Source: an uncultured Candidatus Saccharibacteria bacterium (GTDB lineage Bacteria > Patescibacteriota > Saccharimonadia > Saccharimonadales > Saccharimonadaceae). Taken from it: a DNA stretch of 64,000 nt. The first letter of the stretch is position 1. Every line of letters begins with the position of its first letter. Under the pieces are notes generated by a model, which was not told the origin of the DNA, searched no databases, and was given only the letters and a program-made list of their open reading frames with translations. The stretch is from contig CARBGY010000004.1 of the NCBI GenBank assembly GCA_948945085.1, forward strand, positions 1 through 64,000, in the 5' to 3' direction. The position numbers were made by a program, and so were the translations under genes. Shown here piece by piece: positions 17,303-26,077 of the stretch.

Positions 17303-18034
17303 ATGACTTTAGTCTACCTTATTGAAGATGATCCTACGATGGCCAATGTTTTGTCGATATCCATTCGCCAAGCTGGACAGCTCCAGCCTGATGGTACGAT
17401 AGCGGCCCCACGCGTTGATATTTTTCATGATGCAGTTTCGGCTATTGAGGCCGTTAACGAGCGGGTTCCCGATGTAATCTTATTGGATATTTTGCTTACT
17501 GGTCCGGACGGTTTTACTTTTCTAAACGAGCTGAGATCTTATCCTGACACTATTGAAACTCCTGTTATTTTAATTTCCAGTTTAAACCTTACGAATGAAA
17601 GACTGGCTCCTTATGGTATTACTAAAATTCTCGACAAAGCTACGATGACTCCAGAAGATATTCAGATTGCAATTGCTGAGGCTCTAGCAAAAACTGCTAT
17701 TACCGCTCTAGAGCGCCAAAAAGCCCAAATCGCTCAAAACACCCAAAACACCCAAAACACCCAGTCATCTTCAGTTATACCTGATCTGCCCTTAGCTAAT
17801 CAGTCTGCCCCAGAAGTATCTGTAGTTATAGAGTCAGCTGTAGAAAACCAAAACCCTAACCCTAATTCCATTCCCGAAGCGGAAACTGTCGATCCGACTG
17901 TACTTCCGGCTGTAGCTCCGATTATAGAACGACCCACAGTCGAAAATAATAGTGGTCTTTCGAGGCTTAACGATCTTCTGGCTTCGAACCCTGTACCCGA
18001 CGACTCCCCGACCCAGGAACCAAATGCCTTCTGA
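17303..18034 (+). CDS. Response regulator receiver with disordered tail
   Basis: 243 residues. A receiver domain fills residues 1 to about 130, with the acidic pocket E8-D9-D10, phospho-acceptor D62 in ILLDILLTGPDG, Ser/Thr in VILISS and Lys in KILDKA. No DNA-binding or enzymatic output domain follows; the last ~110 residues are rich in Gln, Asn, Pro and Val, including three 9-bp repeats encoding NTQ. It is leaderless (TATAAT about 7 nt before the ATG). It may act by protein binding, as CheY or SpoIIAA-type adaptors do. It overlaps recO by 11 nt. Confidence 0.88.
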   Translation: MTLVYLIEDDPTMANVLSISIRQAGQLQPDGTIAAPRVDIFHDAVSAIEAVNERVPDVILLDILLTGPDGFTFLNELRSYPDTIETPVILISSLNLTNERLAPYGITKILDKATMTPEDIQIAIAEALAKTAITALERQKAQIAQNTQNTQNTQSSSVIPDLPLANQSAPEVSVVIESAVENQNPNPNSIPEAETVDPTVLPAVAPIIERPTVENNSGLSRLNDLLASNPVPDDSPTQEPNAF

Positions 18035-18701
18035 TCTTCGTACGCGCGCGATTGTCTTGCGTCGTACGAACTATGGTGAATCCGATCGTATTCTCAACTT
18101 ACTAACACCTGAAGGAAAAGTTGCTGTTCTGGCTAAGGGTGTCCGTAAGGAAAAGTCGCGTCTTGCTGGCGGAATTGAACTTTTTAGTATCTCTGATGTT
18201 GTCATTCATCAAGGTCGTTCGAACTTAGGTATTCTTACTGGAGCGAAAATGTTACAGTTTTTCGGTAATATTATTTCCGATCTCGCACGTCTCGAGTTAG
18301 CTGCTGGTTTTATGAAAAAGCTTGATCGTGCGTCTGAACAGATCCCAAGCCCCGATCATTATGATCTGCTTGTCCAATCCTTGAAAAGCCTTAATCTTGC
18401 AATGTCTGGCGATCTCGTCTCTACTTGGTTTATCTTAAATCTTGCCCGCATAAACGGTGAAACCATTAATTTTTTCCGCGATACAGCGGGGAATGAGCTT
18501 TCACCCGACCAAACCTATATTTGGGATACAATCGAAAGTGCCTTGCGTCCCGATCCGAGTGGTCCGATTTCGGCTCGTGAAATTAAGCTCGCCCGCTTTC
18601 TACTAAGTAACCCCTTATCTCACGCTGAAAAGATAGAAAACCTTCCCGTCATCATCCCGCCCATTCTTGATCTAGCGAAGAAAATTGAGCAAAACTATTG
18701 A
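18024..18701 (+). CDS. recO: DNA repair protein RecO
   Basis: 225 residues, typical for the family. RecO loads RecA with RecR and anneals single strands. The OB fold begins TRAIVLRRTNYGESDRILN, followed by LLTPEGKVAVLAKGVRK and GIELFSISDVV. The C-terminal helical part lacks an obvious CxxC zinc site. I start it at ATG 18024, inside the end of the response regulator gene. Confidence 0.93.
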   Translation: MPSDLRTRAIVLRRTNYGESDRILNLLTPEGKVAVLAKGVRKEKSRLAGGIELFSISDVVIHQGRSNLGILTGAKMLQFFGNIISDLARLELAAGFMKKLDRASEQIPSPDHYDLLVQSLKSLNLAMSGDLVSTWFILNLARINGETINFFRDTAGNELSPDQTYIWDTIESALRPDPSGPISAREIKLARFLLSNPLSHAEKIENLPVIIPPILDLAKKIEQNY

Positions 18702-18726
18702 CAAAAAGACAATGCTGTGCTAATAT
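18698..18726 (+). promoter_or_regulatory. Promoter of the gene at 18799
   Basis: TTGACA (18698-18703, overlapping the recO stop), 17 nt ending CTGTGC, and TAATAT (18721-18726). The leader contains the short inverted repeat GCGTATGCGC and ends in AAAGGAGG (18784-18790). Confidence 0.75.
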
Positions 18727-18798
18727 AAAGATAAGAGTTGCGTATGCGCTCCCATGCCCATCATTTTGATGGAGTACATTTTAAAGGAGGTACAATGT

Positions 18799-19206
18799 AT
18801 GTTGTACAAAAAAGTTTTGAACTTAAATGTTACTGAAGGCCCGTCAAAAATGGATCTAATTAATGGTCTGGCTTATGCTTATGACGAAGCTAACCCTCAC
18901 TACGTCAGGCTCAGAACTGAGCTTCCTCGTACTGATAGCCGTGGTGTTCAGCTGACACCGCAGGAACAGCAAGAGCAGCAGAAACTTTTTGACATCGTAG
19001 CTATGCGGTCCGAAGCAAAGAAATGCCATTTGCGTGTTCGGATTACTGCTATAAAGCATGAAGACAGCTCTGGTGAAAGCTTTATCATTTCTGGGTACGT
19101 CTTAGCGGGTTCCTACCCTAGTTATACAGAATATCCATTAGAAGGGTACTATTCTGTAAGAAACCGCAAAGGCCGGCTCGAACTCACGGTTACGTTGGCA
19201 GAATAA
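18799..19206 (+). CDS. Uncharacterised small protein
   Basis: 135 residues, not recognised. Mixed composition with a Gln/Glu-rich middle (LTPQEQQEQQK) and a likely beta-rich C-terminal half (RVRITAIKHEDSSGE, then SYPSYTEYPLEGYYS). No signal peptide or membrane span. Two ATGs follow AAAGGAGG: 18795 opens a frame that stops after 13 codons, while 18799 gives the long product. It is a single-gene unit with its own promoter and two terminators behind it. Confidence 0.65.
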   Translation: MLYKKVLNLNVTEGPSKMDLINGLAYAYDEANPHYVRLRTELPRTDSRGVQLTPQEQQEQQKLFDIVAMRSEAKKCHLRVRITAIKHEDSSGESFIISGYVLAGSYPSYTEYPLEGYYSVRNRKGRLELTVTLAE

Positions 19207-19248
19207 CAACCTAGCGATCAGTAGACAATATATTCTTACTTTTGCTCC

Positions 19249-19307
19249 GCCCCGGAACTCTCCGGGGCATTTTTCTATCCATTACTCCAGCTAAACTGGA
19301 GTATTTT
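19249..19307 (+). terminator. Two terminators in tandem
   Basis: First GCCCCGGA-ACTC-TCCGGGGC then ATTTTT (19249-19274); second ACTCCAG-CTAAA-CTGGAGT then ATTTTT (19284-19308). Confidence 0.85.
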
Positions 19308-19339
19308 TCTAGCGTATAGTTCTATGTTATAATGCTACC

Positions 19340-20548
19340 ATGAACCGCGCCCCACTTGCAGAACGCCTGCGCCCCCAAACTTTAGACGAAGTAATTGGCC
19401 AGGACGAGATTATTGGCAAAGGTAAAATCCTCACCGAAATCGTCAAAAAAGCCGAGCCCGTTAACTTAATTTTTTGGGGACCTCCCGGCACCGGTAAGAC
19501 TACGCTCGCTCGAATTCTCGCAAAAGAATATAACGCCGACTTCGTCGAACTTTCTGCTGTTACTGCTCATAAAAAGGATGTTGAAGAAGTTGTCGAACGA
19601 GCCAAAGTTAATTGGAACCTTAAAATCCGCACTGTCTTATTCGTGGACGAAATCCATCGTTTTAACAAGGCTCAGCAGGACGCTTTTCTTCCGCATGTCG
19701 AATCGGGTCTAATTATTTTAATTGGCGCAACCACCGAAAACCCTAGTTTTGAAGTTATCTCTCCACTTCTCTCGCGTTCGCGTGTAGTCATAGTGTCTGG
19801 CCTTACGAAGGCGAACATTTTGAAAGTTCTACAGCGCGCCGTTAAAACTGAGAAAGTAACTAATGATATCGATCCTGAAGCCCTAGATTATATCGCCGAA
19901 CTTTCTGGTGGTGATGCCCGCTCAGCACTGGGTGACCTTGAGCTATCGCTGAGCCTCGCCAATCATCAGCGCGTCACGAAAGATATTGTCGAAACCGCCG
20001 TTGGTCGAAAAATGCAACCTTACGATAAAAGCGGCGATTATCATTACGACAATATTTCTGCTTTTATTAAATCTATGCGTGGGTCTGATGTTGATGCAAC
20101 ACTTTACTATCTTGCTCGTATGGTTCTGGGCGGGGAAGACCCAAAGTTTATCGCTCGCCGTATGGTTATTTTTGCTTCTGAAGATATCGGTTTAGCGGGA
20201 AACGGTGCTCTAAATCTCGCTCTTAGCGCATTTGAAGCTATTGAGCGTGTTGGCATGCCAGAGGGCGGTATTATTTTAAGCCATGTTGCCGTTGTTTTGA
20301 CCAAAGCTAAGAAAAGCCGCGAAACCTGTGATGCCTGGTTTCGTGCTTACGATATCGCGAAAAAAAGTATGGGTGCCCCAGTTCCGACCTGGCTCCGCAA
20401 TGCTCCGACCAAACTCATGAAAGAACTTGGCTTTGGTGAAGGTCAAAAATGGGAGGCTGGTTTTCACCTCGACAAAAGCTACCTTCCTGAAGCGGTACAG
20501 GGCCAAAAAATCTTCGGCCAACCCTCAAATTACGATCATAATAAATAG
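19340..20548 (+). CDS. rarA: Replication-associated recombination protein RarA (MgsA)
   Basis: 402 residues. An AAA+ ATPase that acts at stalled forks. It starts [19 protein letters not shown], with Walker [17 protein letters not shown] (about 47-60), sensor/B motif [28 protein letters not shown], and the C-terminal tetramerisation region ending [21 protein letters not shown] lies 7 nt before the ATG and there is no Shine-Dalgarno, so it is leaderless. Confidence 0.96.
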   Translation: MNRAPLAERLRPQTLDEVIGQDEIIGKGKILTEIVKKAEPVNLIFWGPPGTGKTTLARILAKEYNADFVELSAVTAHKKDVEEVVERAKVNWNLKIRTVLFVDEIHRFNKAQQDAFLPHVESGLIILIGATTENPSFEVISPLLSRSRVVIVSGLTKANILKVLQRAVKTEKVTNDIDPEALDYIAELSGGDARSALGDLELSLSLANHQRVTKDIVETAVGRKMQPYDKSGDYHYDNISAFIKSMRGSDVDATLYYLARMVLGGEDPKFIARRMVIFASEDIGLAGNGALNLALSAFEAIERVGMPEGGIILSHVAVVLTKAKKSRETCDAWFRAYDIAKKSMGAPVPTWLRNAPTKLMKELGFGEGQKWEAGFHLDKSYLPEAVQGQKIFGQPSNYDHNK

Positions 20549-20642
20549 TCACCCAGTATTCTTAAATTCGCCTAGTTTTTTGAGGTTTTTGCTAAAACCC
20601 TGATTAAAGCATTGCCAAACACTCTAAAATCCCTAAAACCTA

Positions 20643-20705
20643 TTGACAAAAATGTAAACCTGTGATACAATAGAAGTATATGCTAATGGTTAGGGGGAAT
20701 TAGCA
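20643..20705 (+). promoter_or_regulatory. Promoter plus 5' stem-loop of the lipoprotein gene
   Basis: TTGACA (20643-20648), 17 nt ending CTGTGA, TACAAT (20666-20671), then TGCTAAT / ATTAGCA (20681-20705). AAAAAGGAGG lies 8 nt before the start at 20749. Confidence 0.78.
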
Positions 20706-20748
20706 TTTGTACCTTTAAATCACCCCCTCACAAAAAAGGAGGAAGACA

Positions 20749-22257
20749 ATGAAAAAGTTCTTGATGTACTTAGCATTAGTTATGTTGGCCACCATGATGG
20801 TCGCTACTGGTTGTAGTAAGACCCCAGTCGACGCTACGACTACTACGGCTGGCTCTGCACTTTCTGATACTGACGCGGCGACAGAGAGTAGCAATAGCCC
20901 TTCTGATATCTCATTAGCGATGATCTGCGAAGATTATCTAGGTGTGAAATCGTGGGAAGGCGCCTACTACCAAGAGAAGGAGGGCGGATTCATTAGTGTG
21001 AGTTATACAATCTACTCTCCTTGTACCAGTTTAGTTTGTCCGCGGGCTGTCTATAATTCTGTAGACTGGACTGTGGATGAGATCGTCGAATCTTGGCAGA
21101 ACCAAACCGCACCCTGGGTAACCCAGGAAGATATCGGCGGCTATGACGATATTTATTTTCTCTGGTCGCCTGACTACCGTTACTGCTTTACCGTGGATGA
21201 CGGCTGGCTCCTGATTAATGGAGTTAAAACTTGGCTTATGGGGCCCATTGCTGATTCGCTTGATCCGGCAGACCTTGTTAAAGATTTTCAATCTGGTAAG
21301 TGGGACGGTAGCAAGATTTATTCCGCTAACGGCGCAACTTGCGCTGAGGTGCTTCATGACGGTGAAATTTTTTATAGTTATGAAGCGTTTGCTTATGGTA
21401 ATTACGATCCGATAACCACTCAGGCCTGGAACAACTCCGGTGGTTCACAGCCCGAAATCTCTTTTCGTGGCGAAGAATTAGCATGGTGCAGACATGACAT
21501 GGAAAGTAGTTACCTTCCGGACGGTAGACTTATCTACTCGTCGACAACAGCTCAGCTGCCTAGTGGTGTAAACGTGCATTTTCCTGGTGGCTATCTGTCG
21601 GATATGCTATACTATACTACTTTCGGCTTCAATGAGCCAACGGAGACAAAAGTGTATACTATCACTAATTCGGGAGTTTTCTGTTACCAGGCTGGACAGA
21701 TCTTAGATTCATGGCCTTGCGACATTGAGTTTGATCCAACGCTCAATTATACTATTTGGCGTGAATCAATTCATGGCAATAACGACCGCGAAAGCGGGCA
21801 GAAGTACTATGCCCAACTCGGCGATAAGGTTATCGAACTTGGAGAAAATGGCGAAACCTTCATCAAGCTGGAAAATATCATTAAGACATTCATGATGGAT
21901 GGCTATGTGGTTGGACATATGATGTTGGCAGATGGGAAGTTAAGCTTCAATTCCAAGTATGGATCCTATTTCTCCGAGCAATCACCAATCATTATTAGTA
22001 ACCAGGTTGTTGACTATTACGTTAGTCCTTACCTCGACGCGGTGATTTTCTCTAATCGTGATGGTTATACTCATGCCATCGCCAAAGAGGAGCTCTATGA
22101 TAATGCCGCCGGAAACGGCCCCTTGTGGTTCGACAGTCTTAGTACTGAAAGTCCCGCATTCTATGCGGCCAAGTACCTGGAGTATTATGTCGAGCATCGC
22201 AACGCTAAAATAGCTTATCAAAAATTACTTGATGATTATGCCAATTTGAAGCGCTAA
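20749..22257 (+). CDS. Large surface lipoprotein of unknown function
   Basis: 502 residues. A type II signal peptide has a basic start (MKKF), a hydrophobic core and a lipobox VATGC with lipidated Cys22. A Thr/Ser/Ala-rich linker (about 23-55) leads to a large extracytoplasmic part rich in Trp, Tyr and Asp (for example DDIYFLWSPDYRYCF and DGWLLINGVKTWL), which could be a beta-propeller-like or repeat fold but shows no family I can name. It has a strong promoter with a 5' hairpin, a perfect ribosome-binding site and its own terminator, which suggests high expression at the cell surface. Confidence 0.82.
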   Translation: MKKFLMYLALVMLATMMVATGCSKTPVDATTTTAGSALSDTDAATESSNSPSDISLAMICEDYLGVKSWEGAYYQEKEGGFISVSYTIYSPCTSLVCPRAVYNSVDWTVDEIVESWQNQTAPWVTQEDIGGYDDIYFLWSPDYRYCFTVDDGWLLINGVKTWLMGPIADSLDPADLVKDFQSGKWDGSKIYSANGATCAEVLHDGEIFYSYEAFAYGNYDPITTQAWNNSGGSQPEISFRGEELAWCRHDMESSYLPDGRLIYSSTTAQLPSGVNVHFPGGYLSDMLYYTTFGFNEPTETKVYTITNSGVFCYQAGQILDSWPCDIEFDPTLNYTIWRESIHGNNDRESGQKYYAQLGDKVIELGENGETFIKLENIIKTFMMDGYVVGHMMLADGKLSFNSKYGSYFSEQSPIIISNQVVDYYVSPYLDAVIFSNRDGYTHAIAKEELYDNAAGNGPLWFDSLSTESPAFYAAKYLEYYVEHRNAKIAYQKLLDDYANLKR

Positions 22258-22297
22258 AGTTATATTTTTCTTAAAGGAGGTGATTAATCTAAAAATT

Positions 22298-22327
22298 GTC
22301 TCGACCATCGGTCGGGACATTTTTATT
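22298..22327 (+). terminator. Terminator of the lipoprotein gene
   Basis: GTCTCGACC-ATC-GGTCGGGAC followed by ATTTTTATT. Just before it, 22273-22284 reads AAAGGAGGTGAT, an almost full match to the anti-Shine-Dalgarno tail, with no convincing gene behind it. Confidence 0.85.
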
Positions 22328-22446
22328 GTTTCGAATTTTTTAAATCTTTTCATAGTTCAGGGATATTTTTACTTATCCTTATTAAAACTAAAAGCTTCTC
22401 GTCATCACAAACCATGTTATAATTGTTCCATAACAAAGGAGTTTTT

Positions 22447-22977
22447 ATGGCAGATTTTAATAAAATTCTTACCCCTGGTGATTATGAAAATGGCGAGATC
22501 AACGTCGTCGTCGAAATCCCTACTGGCAGTAATCATAAAATCGAATGGGATCGCAAAAATGCTTGCTTTATGCTAGACCGCATCGAGCCAATCGCTTTTG
22601 CAAAGCCATGCAACTACGGCTTTATTCCTCAAACTCTCGATGAAGATGGCGATGAGCTTGATGTGCTCCTCATCACCGATCAACCTCTCACGACCGGTAT
22701 TTATACGAAGGCCCGAATTCTAGGTGTTATGAAGTTTGTCGACAGTGATGAAGTTGACGATAAAATTATTGCCGTTGTCGAAGACGATCGTAATAACGGC
22801 GATTGTTACAAAACTCTCGAAGATTTACCTAAACAACTTATTGAGCAAATTCGCTTCCACTTCAACCATTACAAAGACCTTAAAAAACCAGGTACAACCG
22901 AAGTTAAAGAATTTGCCGACATCGCAACCGCAAAGGAAGTTATTAAAGAATCTATTGCGCGTTGGAATAACCAATAG
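22447..22977 (+). CDS. ppa: Inorganic pyrophosphatase (family I)
   Basis: 176 residues. Hydrolyses pyrophosphate to two phosphates, driving biosynthetic reactions. It shows VVVEIPTGSNHKIEWD, NYGFIPQTLDEDGDELDVLL (metal-binding Asp cluster, about residues 57-76), RILGVMKFVDSDEVDDKIIAV and HFNHYKDLKKP. AAAGGAG lies 6 nt before ATG 22447; TTATAAT is at about 22418. Confidence 0.97.
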   Translation: MADFNKILTPGDYENGEINVVVEIPTGSNHKIEWDRKNACFMLDRIEPIAFAKPCNYGFIPQTLDEDGDELDVLLITDQPLTTGIYTKARILGVMKFVDSDEVDDKIIAVVEDDRNNGDCYKTLEDLPKQLIEQIRFHFNHYKDLKKPGTTEVKEFADIATAKEVIKESIARWNNQ

Positions 22978-22984
22978 CATCCTA

Positions 22985-23018
22985 AAAGTAGCCTCGGATT
23001 CATTCTTGGCTACTTTTT
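22985..23018 (+). terminator. Terminator of ppa
   Basis: AAAAGTAGCC / GGCTACTTTTT with a 13-nt loop and terminal T run. Confidence 0.8.
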
Positions 23019-23078
23019 GCTACTCTAAACTTTAATTCACTCTTGCCTTAGCTATCATAATACTCTATAATAAAACTC

Positions 23079-24875
23079 ATGTCTAAGCAAAAGAGCGAAA
23101 AATCTAAAACCGTCGGACGTACCCTCCACTATTTTTGGCAAGAAATTGTAAAATATAAGTGGTATACGCTCGGATGCATAATCATGACACCCATCGTCGT
23201 GCTGATTCGGGGAGCTTTAGCTCCAATGATTTTTGCTGACCTTATCGAAAAAGCTTCGCTAGGCCTTCCAGCAGCAGAAATTTTAGAAGTGGCGCTTTGG
23301 GAAGTTATCGTCTTTATGGCTATCTACATTATTAATAAGCTTGTTTTTGAGGAGTTGCGACTTTACTGGTGTTGGAAAATGGAAATGCTGGCAATGTATG
23401 ATCTTGCCATGCAATGTTTTAATACGGTTTCTGAACAATCAATGCAATTTCATAGCAATCGCTTTTCCGGCTCCTTAGTGTCCCAGTCTAATAAATTTGT
23501 TGGCTCATTTGAACGTTTGATGGATGTAATTATTTGGGACTTATGGCCGACTTTAATATATATAATCATGGTTGTCGTTATTTTAGCCCCGCAAGTACCC
23601 TGGTTTGCGGTCGGCTTAATCGTCTTTACGATTCTCTATGCCCTAATTTGCGTACTTTCTTTTCGTAAAATTTCCAACCTTAACGAGGAATGGGCGGCCG
23701 CCGAAACTAAACAAACTGGACAGCTTGCCGACTCAATTTCTAATATCATTTCCGTTAAGTCGTATGCTAAAGAGGCTCACGAGCGCCAGCGCTACTCTAA
23801 ATTCTCCAAAACTGCTTACAATGCTGGTATTAAATCCATGCGCGCAACCATCGGCCGCGATATCATGTTTAACTGTGTCCAGCTTGGGATTACGGCTCTC
23901 ATTCTCGTCTTCCTTTTGATGGGTCGCGAATGGTTGGGCATTTCTGTGGCTGTTTTAGTACTTATTGTTAACTATGCGCAAGCTATTCAAGGTGAGCTCT
24001 GGAATATTAACTCTATTTTGAAAAACATCAACCGTGTCTTTGGCGATGCCCACGAAATGACGCTAATCCTCGATACTATAGATGATGTAGTAGATATTCC
24101 AGAAGCACAGACTCTCATTATGAACCAAGCTAGCGTTGATTTTGACAATATTAGTTTCCGACACAAAGACGCTAAGGACGAAATCTTTACCAACTTTAAC
24201 CTTAAAGTGGAACCAGGCGAACGTATTGGGCTGGTTGGGGTTTCCGGATCTGGTAAAACTACTCTAACAAAATTATTATTGCGCTTTGCTGATGTCAATT
24301 CTGGAGAAATCACAGTTTCCGGACAAAACATTCGTAACATCACCCAACAAAGTCTTCGCGAAAACATCGCCTATGTTCCTCAGGAAACTTCACTTTTTCA
24401 CCGCTCAATCGCTGAAAACATTGCTTACGGTAAACCTGACGCAACTCAGGCCGAAATCGAACAAGCCGCAAAACTTGCCAATGCTCATGAGTTTATCATC
24501 GATATGCCAGAAGGCTACGAGACCCTGGTGGGCGAACGTGGTGTTAAGCTTTCTGGTGGCCAAAGGCAGAGAATTGCGATTGCTCGCGCGATTTTGAAAG
24601 ATGCCCCGATTTTAGTACTCGACGAAGCTACTTCAGCCCTCGATTCCGAGAGTGAGGCTTTAATTCAGAGCGCTCTCGAACGTCTAATGAAGGGAAGAAC
24701 TAGTATCGTCATCGCTCACCGCTTATCAACCGTCGCTAGCCTCGATCGTATTGTCGTCTTACAAAACGGCAAAATCGTTGAACAAGGTAGCCATCACGCT
24801 CTCCTTGAGCAAAAGGACGGCGTCTATCATCATCTCTGGTCTCGCCAGTCTGGTGCCTTCATGGAGGAAGAATAA
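23079..24875 (+). CDS. ABC exporter, fused permease-ATPase
   Basis: 598 residues. Six membrane spans fill residues 1 to about 320; the nucleotide-binding domain follows with Walker A GVSGSGKTTLTKLL (about 386), Q loop AYVPQETSLFHRSI, signature LSGGQRQRIAIARA (about 490), Walker B ILVLDEATSALD and switch IAHRLSTV. As an MsbA/LmrA-type half transporter it would form a homodimer and export lipid, peptide or drug; the substrate is not visible. Leaderless: TATAAT about 8 nt before the ATG. An Asp/Glu-rich end (FMEEE) closes it. Confidence 0.95.
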   Translation: MSKQKSEKSKTVGRTLHYFWQEIVKYKWYTLGCIIMTPIVVLIRGALAPMIFADLIEKASLGLPAAEILEVALWEVIVFMAIYIINKLVFEELRLYWCWKMEMLAMYDLAMQCFNTVSEQSMQFHSNRFSGSLVSQSNKFVGSFERLMDVIIWDLWPTLIYIIMVVVILAPQVPWFAVGLIVFTILYALICVLSFRKISNLNEEWAAAETKQTGQLADSISNIISVKSYAKEAHERQRYSKFSKTAYNAGIKSMRATIGRDIMFNCVQLGITALILVFLLMGREWLGISVAVLVLIVNYAQAIQGELWNINSILKNINRVFGDAHEMTLILDTIDDVVDIPEAQTLIMNQASVDFDNISFRHKDAKDEIFTNFNLKVEPGERIGLVGVSGSGKTTLTKLLLRFADVNSGEITVSGQNIRNITQQSLRENIAYVPQETSLFHRSIAENIAYGKPDATQAEIEQAAKLANAHEFIIDMPEGYETLVGERGVKLSGGQRQRIAIARAILKDAPILVLDEATSALDSESEALIQSALERLMKGRTSIVIAHRLSTVASLDRIVVLQNGKIVEQGSHHALLEQKDGVYHHLWSRQSGAFMEEE

Positions 24876-24883
24876 AATAACTC

Positions 24884-25120
24884 TTGACAACAATATGAAA
24901 GTATGATAGAATGAAAGTATGGAGTAATTAAAACTCCACAACCGTTTAAATACCGGTACCGGTATTTTTGTGCCAAGAGCATAAAATAGCCCGTCTTTAA
25001 CTGGTCGAAGCTTAAAATTTTTGGAGTATATTTCACCCTGATTACACATAAATACAATGTGCGTAGCCAGGGTGAAATATAGGGTTTCGCCCAAAAATAT
25101 TTTTAGGAGGGAACTTTTAT
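24884..25120 (+). promoter_or_regulatory. Promoter and long structured leader with an early terminator-like palindrome
   Basis: TTGACA (24884-24889), 17 nt, TAGAAT (24907-24912), then stem-loop TGGAGT / ACTCCA (24920-24938). A perfect 20-bp palindrome (24948-24967) made of AAATACCGGT and its complement ends in a T run, so it looks like a terminator about 35 nt into the RNA. Next is a 13-bp stem ATATTTCACCCTG / CAGGGTGAAATAT (25028-25080) with an inner CACAT/ATGTG stem, and a GGG-CCC hairpin, then TTAGGAGGG. The layout suits attenuation or a ligand-sensing leader, but I match no known riboswitch. Confidence 0.6.
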
Positions 25121-26017
25121 ATGGGAAATATTTTTATTAACGGGCGAGAAGTAGACATCAACAAGATTCTCAAGGAGGCCCAAGCTAATGATGCTTCAAA
25201 AGACAACAAGAAGGTTAGTAGGAAGTTTATGGTCGCCAACCTTCGAATGTCCGACATAGCCAATAGTCGTATTAGCATTCAGCCTCATATCGGAGCAAAA
25301 CGTGAAATTGACATTGTAGTTTCTGGCTCTGAGACACGAGTCAATAATGTGTCCATAACCGAATGCGGAGATACGGTAGTCGTCACTGACTATCCGGTAA
25401 ACAGGAGCCATAATGTGGTTCAACTAGGGGACAATATCACGATTCAAAACAGTAATTGTTTCGGTATTAATATTGGACAGTCTACGATGGGTATTGATCG
25501 GATTAATATCAACGTTGGAAACTTTTCGGATGATATGCTGGATTTTGTCGTCCAAGTTCCACTCAGCGCAGAGATTGAGATTAGCGGCAGTAGTGTGGTA
25601 ATTGAACAGGGTGACACTCTAGGGGTGACCGCTCTTAATTTATCTGGTCGCAGTAGTGCCACGGTTGGTAGAATTACAGATTGCGATTTGAGTCTTTCCG
25701 GTCAGGCCAAAGTTGAGATTAAGGCGGTTAACGGAGATTTTACCGGAGCCGCTTCTGGTCAATCGCAAATTGTAGTCAATGAAATCGCAAATGGCGACAT
25801 CGAGCTTCATTCCTCTGGACAATGCAATACTACCATTCAGCGGGGCAATGTTGACTGTATTATGGCGCACCTATCTGGAATGAGTAGGCTCAATGCGCTA
25901 TGTTCTGCTAAAACTGCAAAACTGGAAGCATCTGGTATGTGCTTTATTTTTGTACAGAGCGTCAGTGGTAAAGTTCGAAAATCCAAAAGCGGCATGAGCT
26001 CAATTGATGTCGGGTAA
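25121..26017 (+). CDS. Beta-helix-like repeat protein (DUF2807-like)
   Basis: 298 residues. From about residue 75 the sequence repeats short Val/Ile/Ser/Gly strands with polar turns (LSGRSSATVGRI, LSLSGQAKVEIKAVNGD, AASGQSQIVVNEIANGD, HSSGQCNTTIQRGNVD, LEASGMCFIFVQS), each about 20 residues, as in the GIN/DUF2807 right-handed beta-helix family. No signal peptide is evident, which is unusual for that family; the N terminus is a short polar helix region (EVDINKILKEAQAND). The start has AGGAGGG 10 nt upstream. Regulated through the long leader before it; role unknown. Confidence 0.75.
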   Translation: MGNIFINGREVDINKILKEAQANDASKDNKKVSRKFMVANLRMSDIANSRISIQPHIGAKREIDIVVSGSETRVNNVSITECGDTVVVTDYPVNRSHNVVQLGDNITIQNSNCFGINIGQSTMGIDRININVGNFSDDMLDFVVQVPLSAEIEISGSSVVIEQGDTLGVTALNLSGRSSATVGRITDCDLSLSGQAKVEIKAVNGDFTGAASGQSQIVVNEIANGDIELHSSGQCNTTIQRGNVDCIMAHLSGMSRLNALCSAKTAKLEASGMCFIFVQSVSGKVRKSKSGMSSIDVG

Positions 26018-26036
26018 CCCTATCCAACCAATTCAA

Positions 26037-26063
26037 AACCGCCACACCTAGTGGCGGTTTTCT
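26037..26063 (+). terminator. Terminator between convergent genes
   Basis: AACCGCCAC-ACCTA-GTGGCGGTT followed by TTCTATT. Confidence 0.85.
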
Positions 26064-26077
26064 ATTTGCATCACCCC

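Noticed and set aside
17738..17762. CRISPR-like short repeats (CAAAACACC)
   Set aside because: Only three 9-bp units in frame within the response regulator tail, encoding NTQ; no spacers. No CRISPR array seen in the window.
22280..22576. Open frame after the strong Shine-Dalgarno-like site
   Set aside because: It crosses the lipoprotein terminator and the start of ppa, and its composition does not look like a protein.
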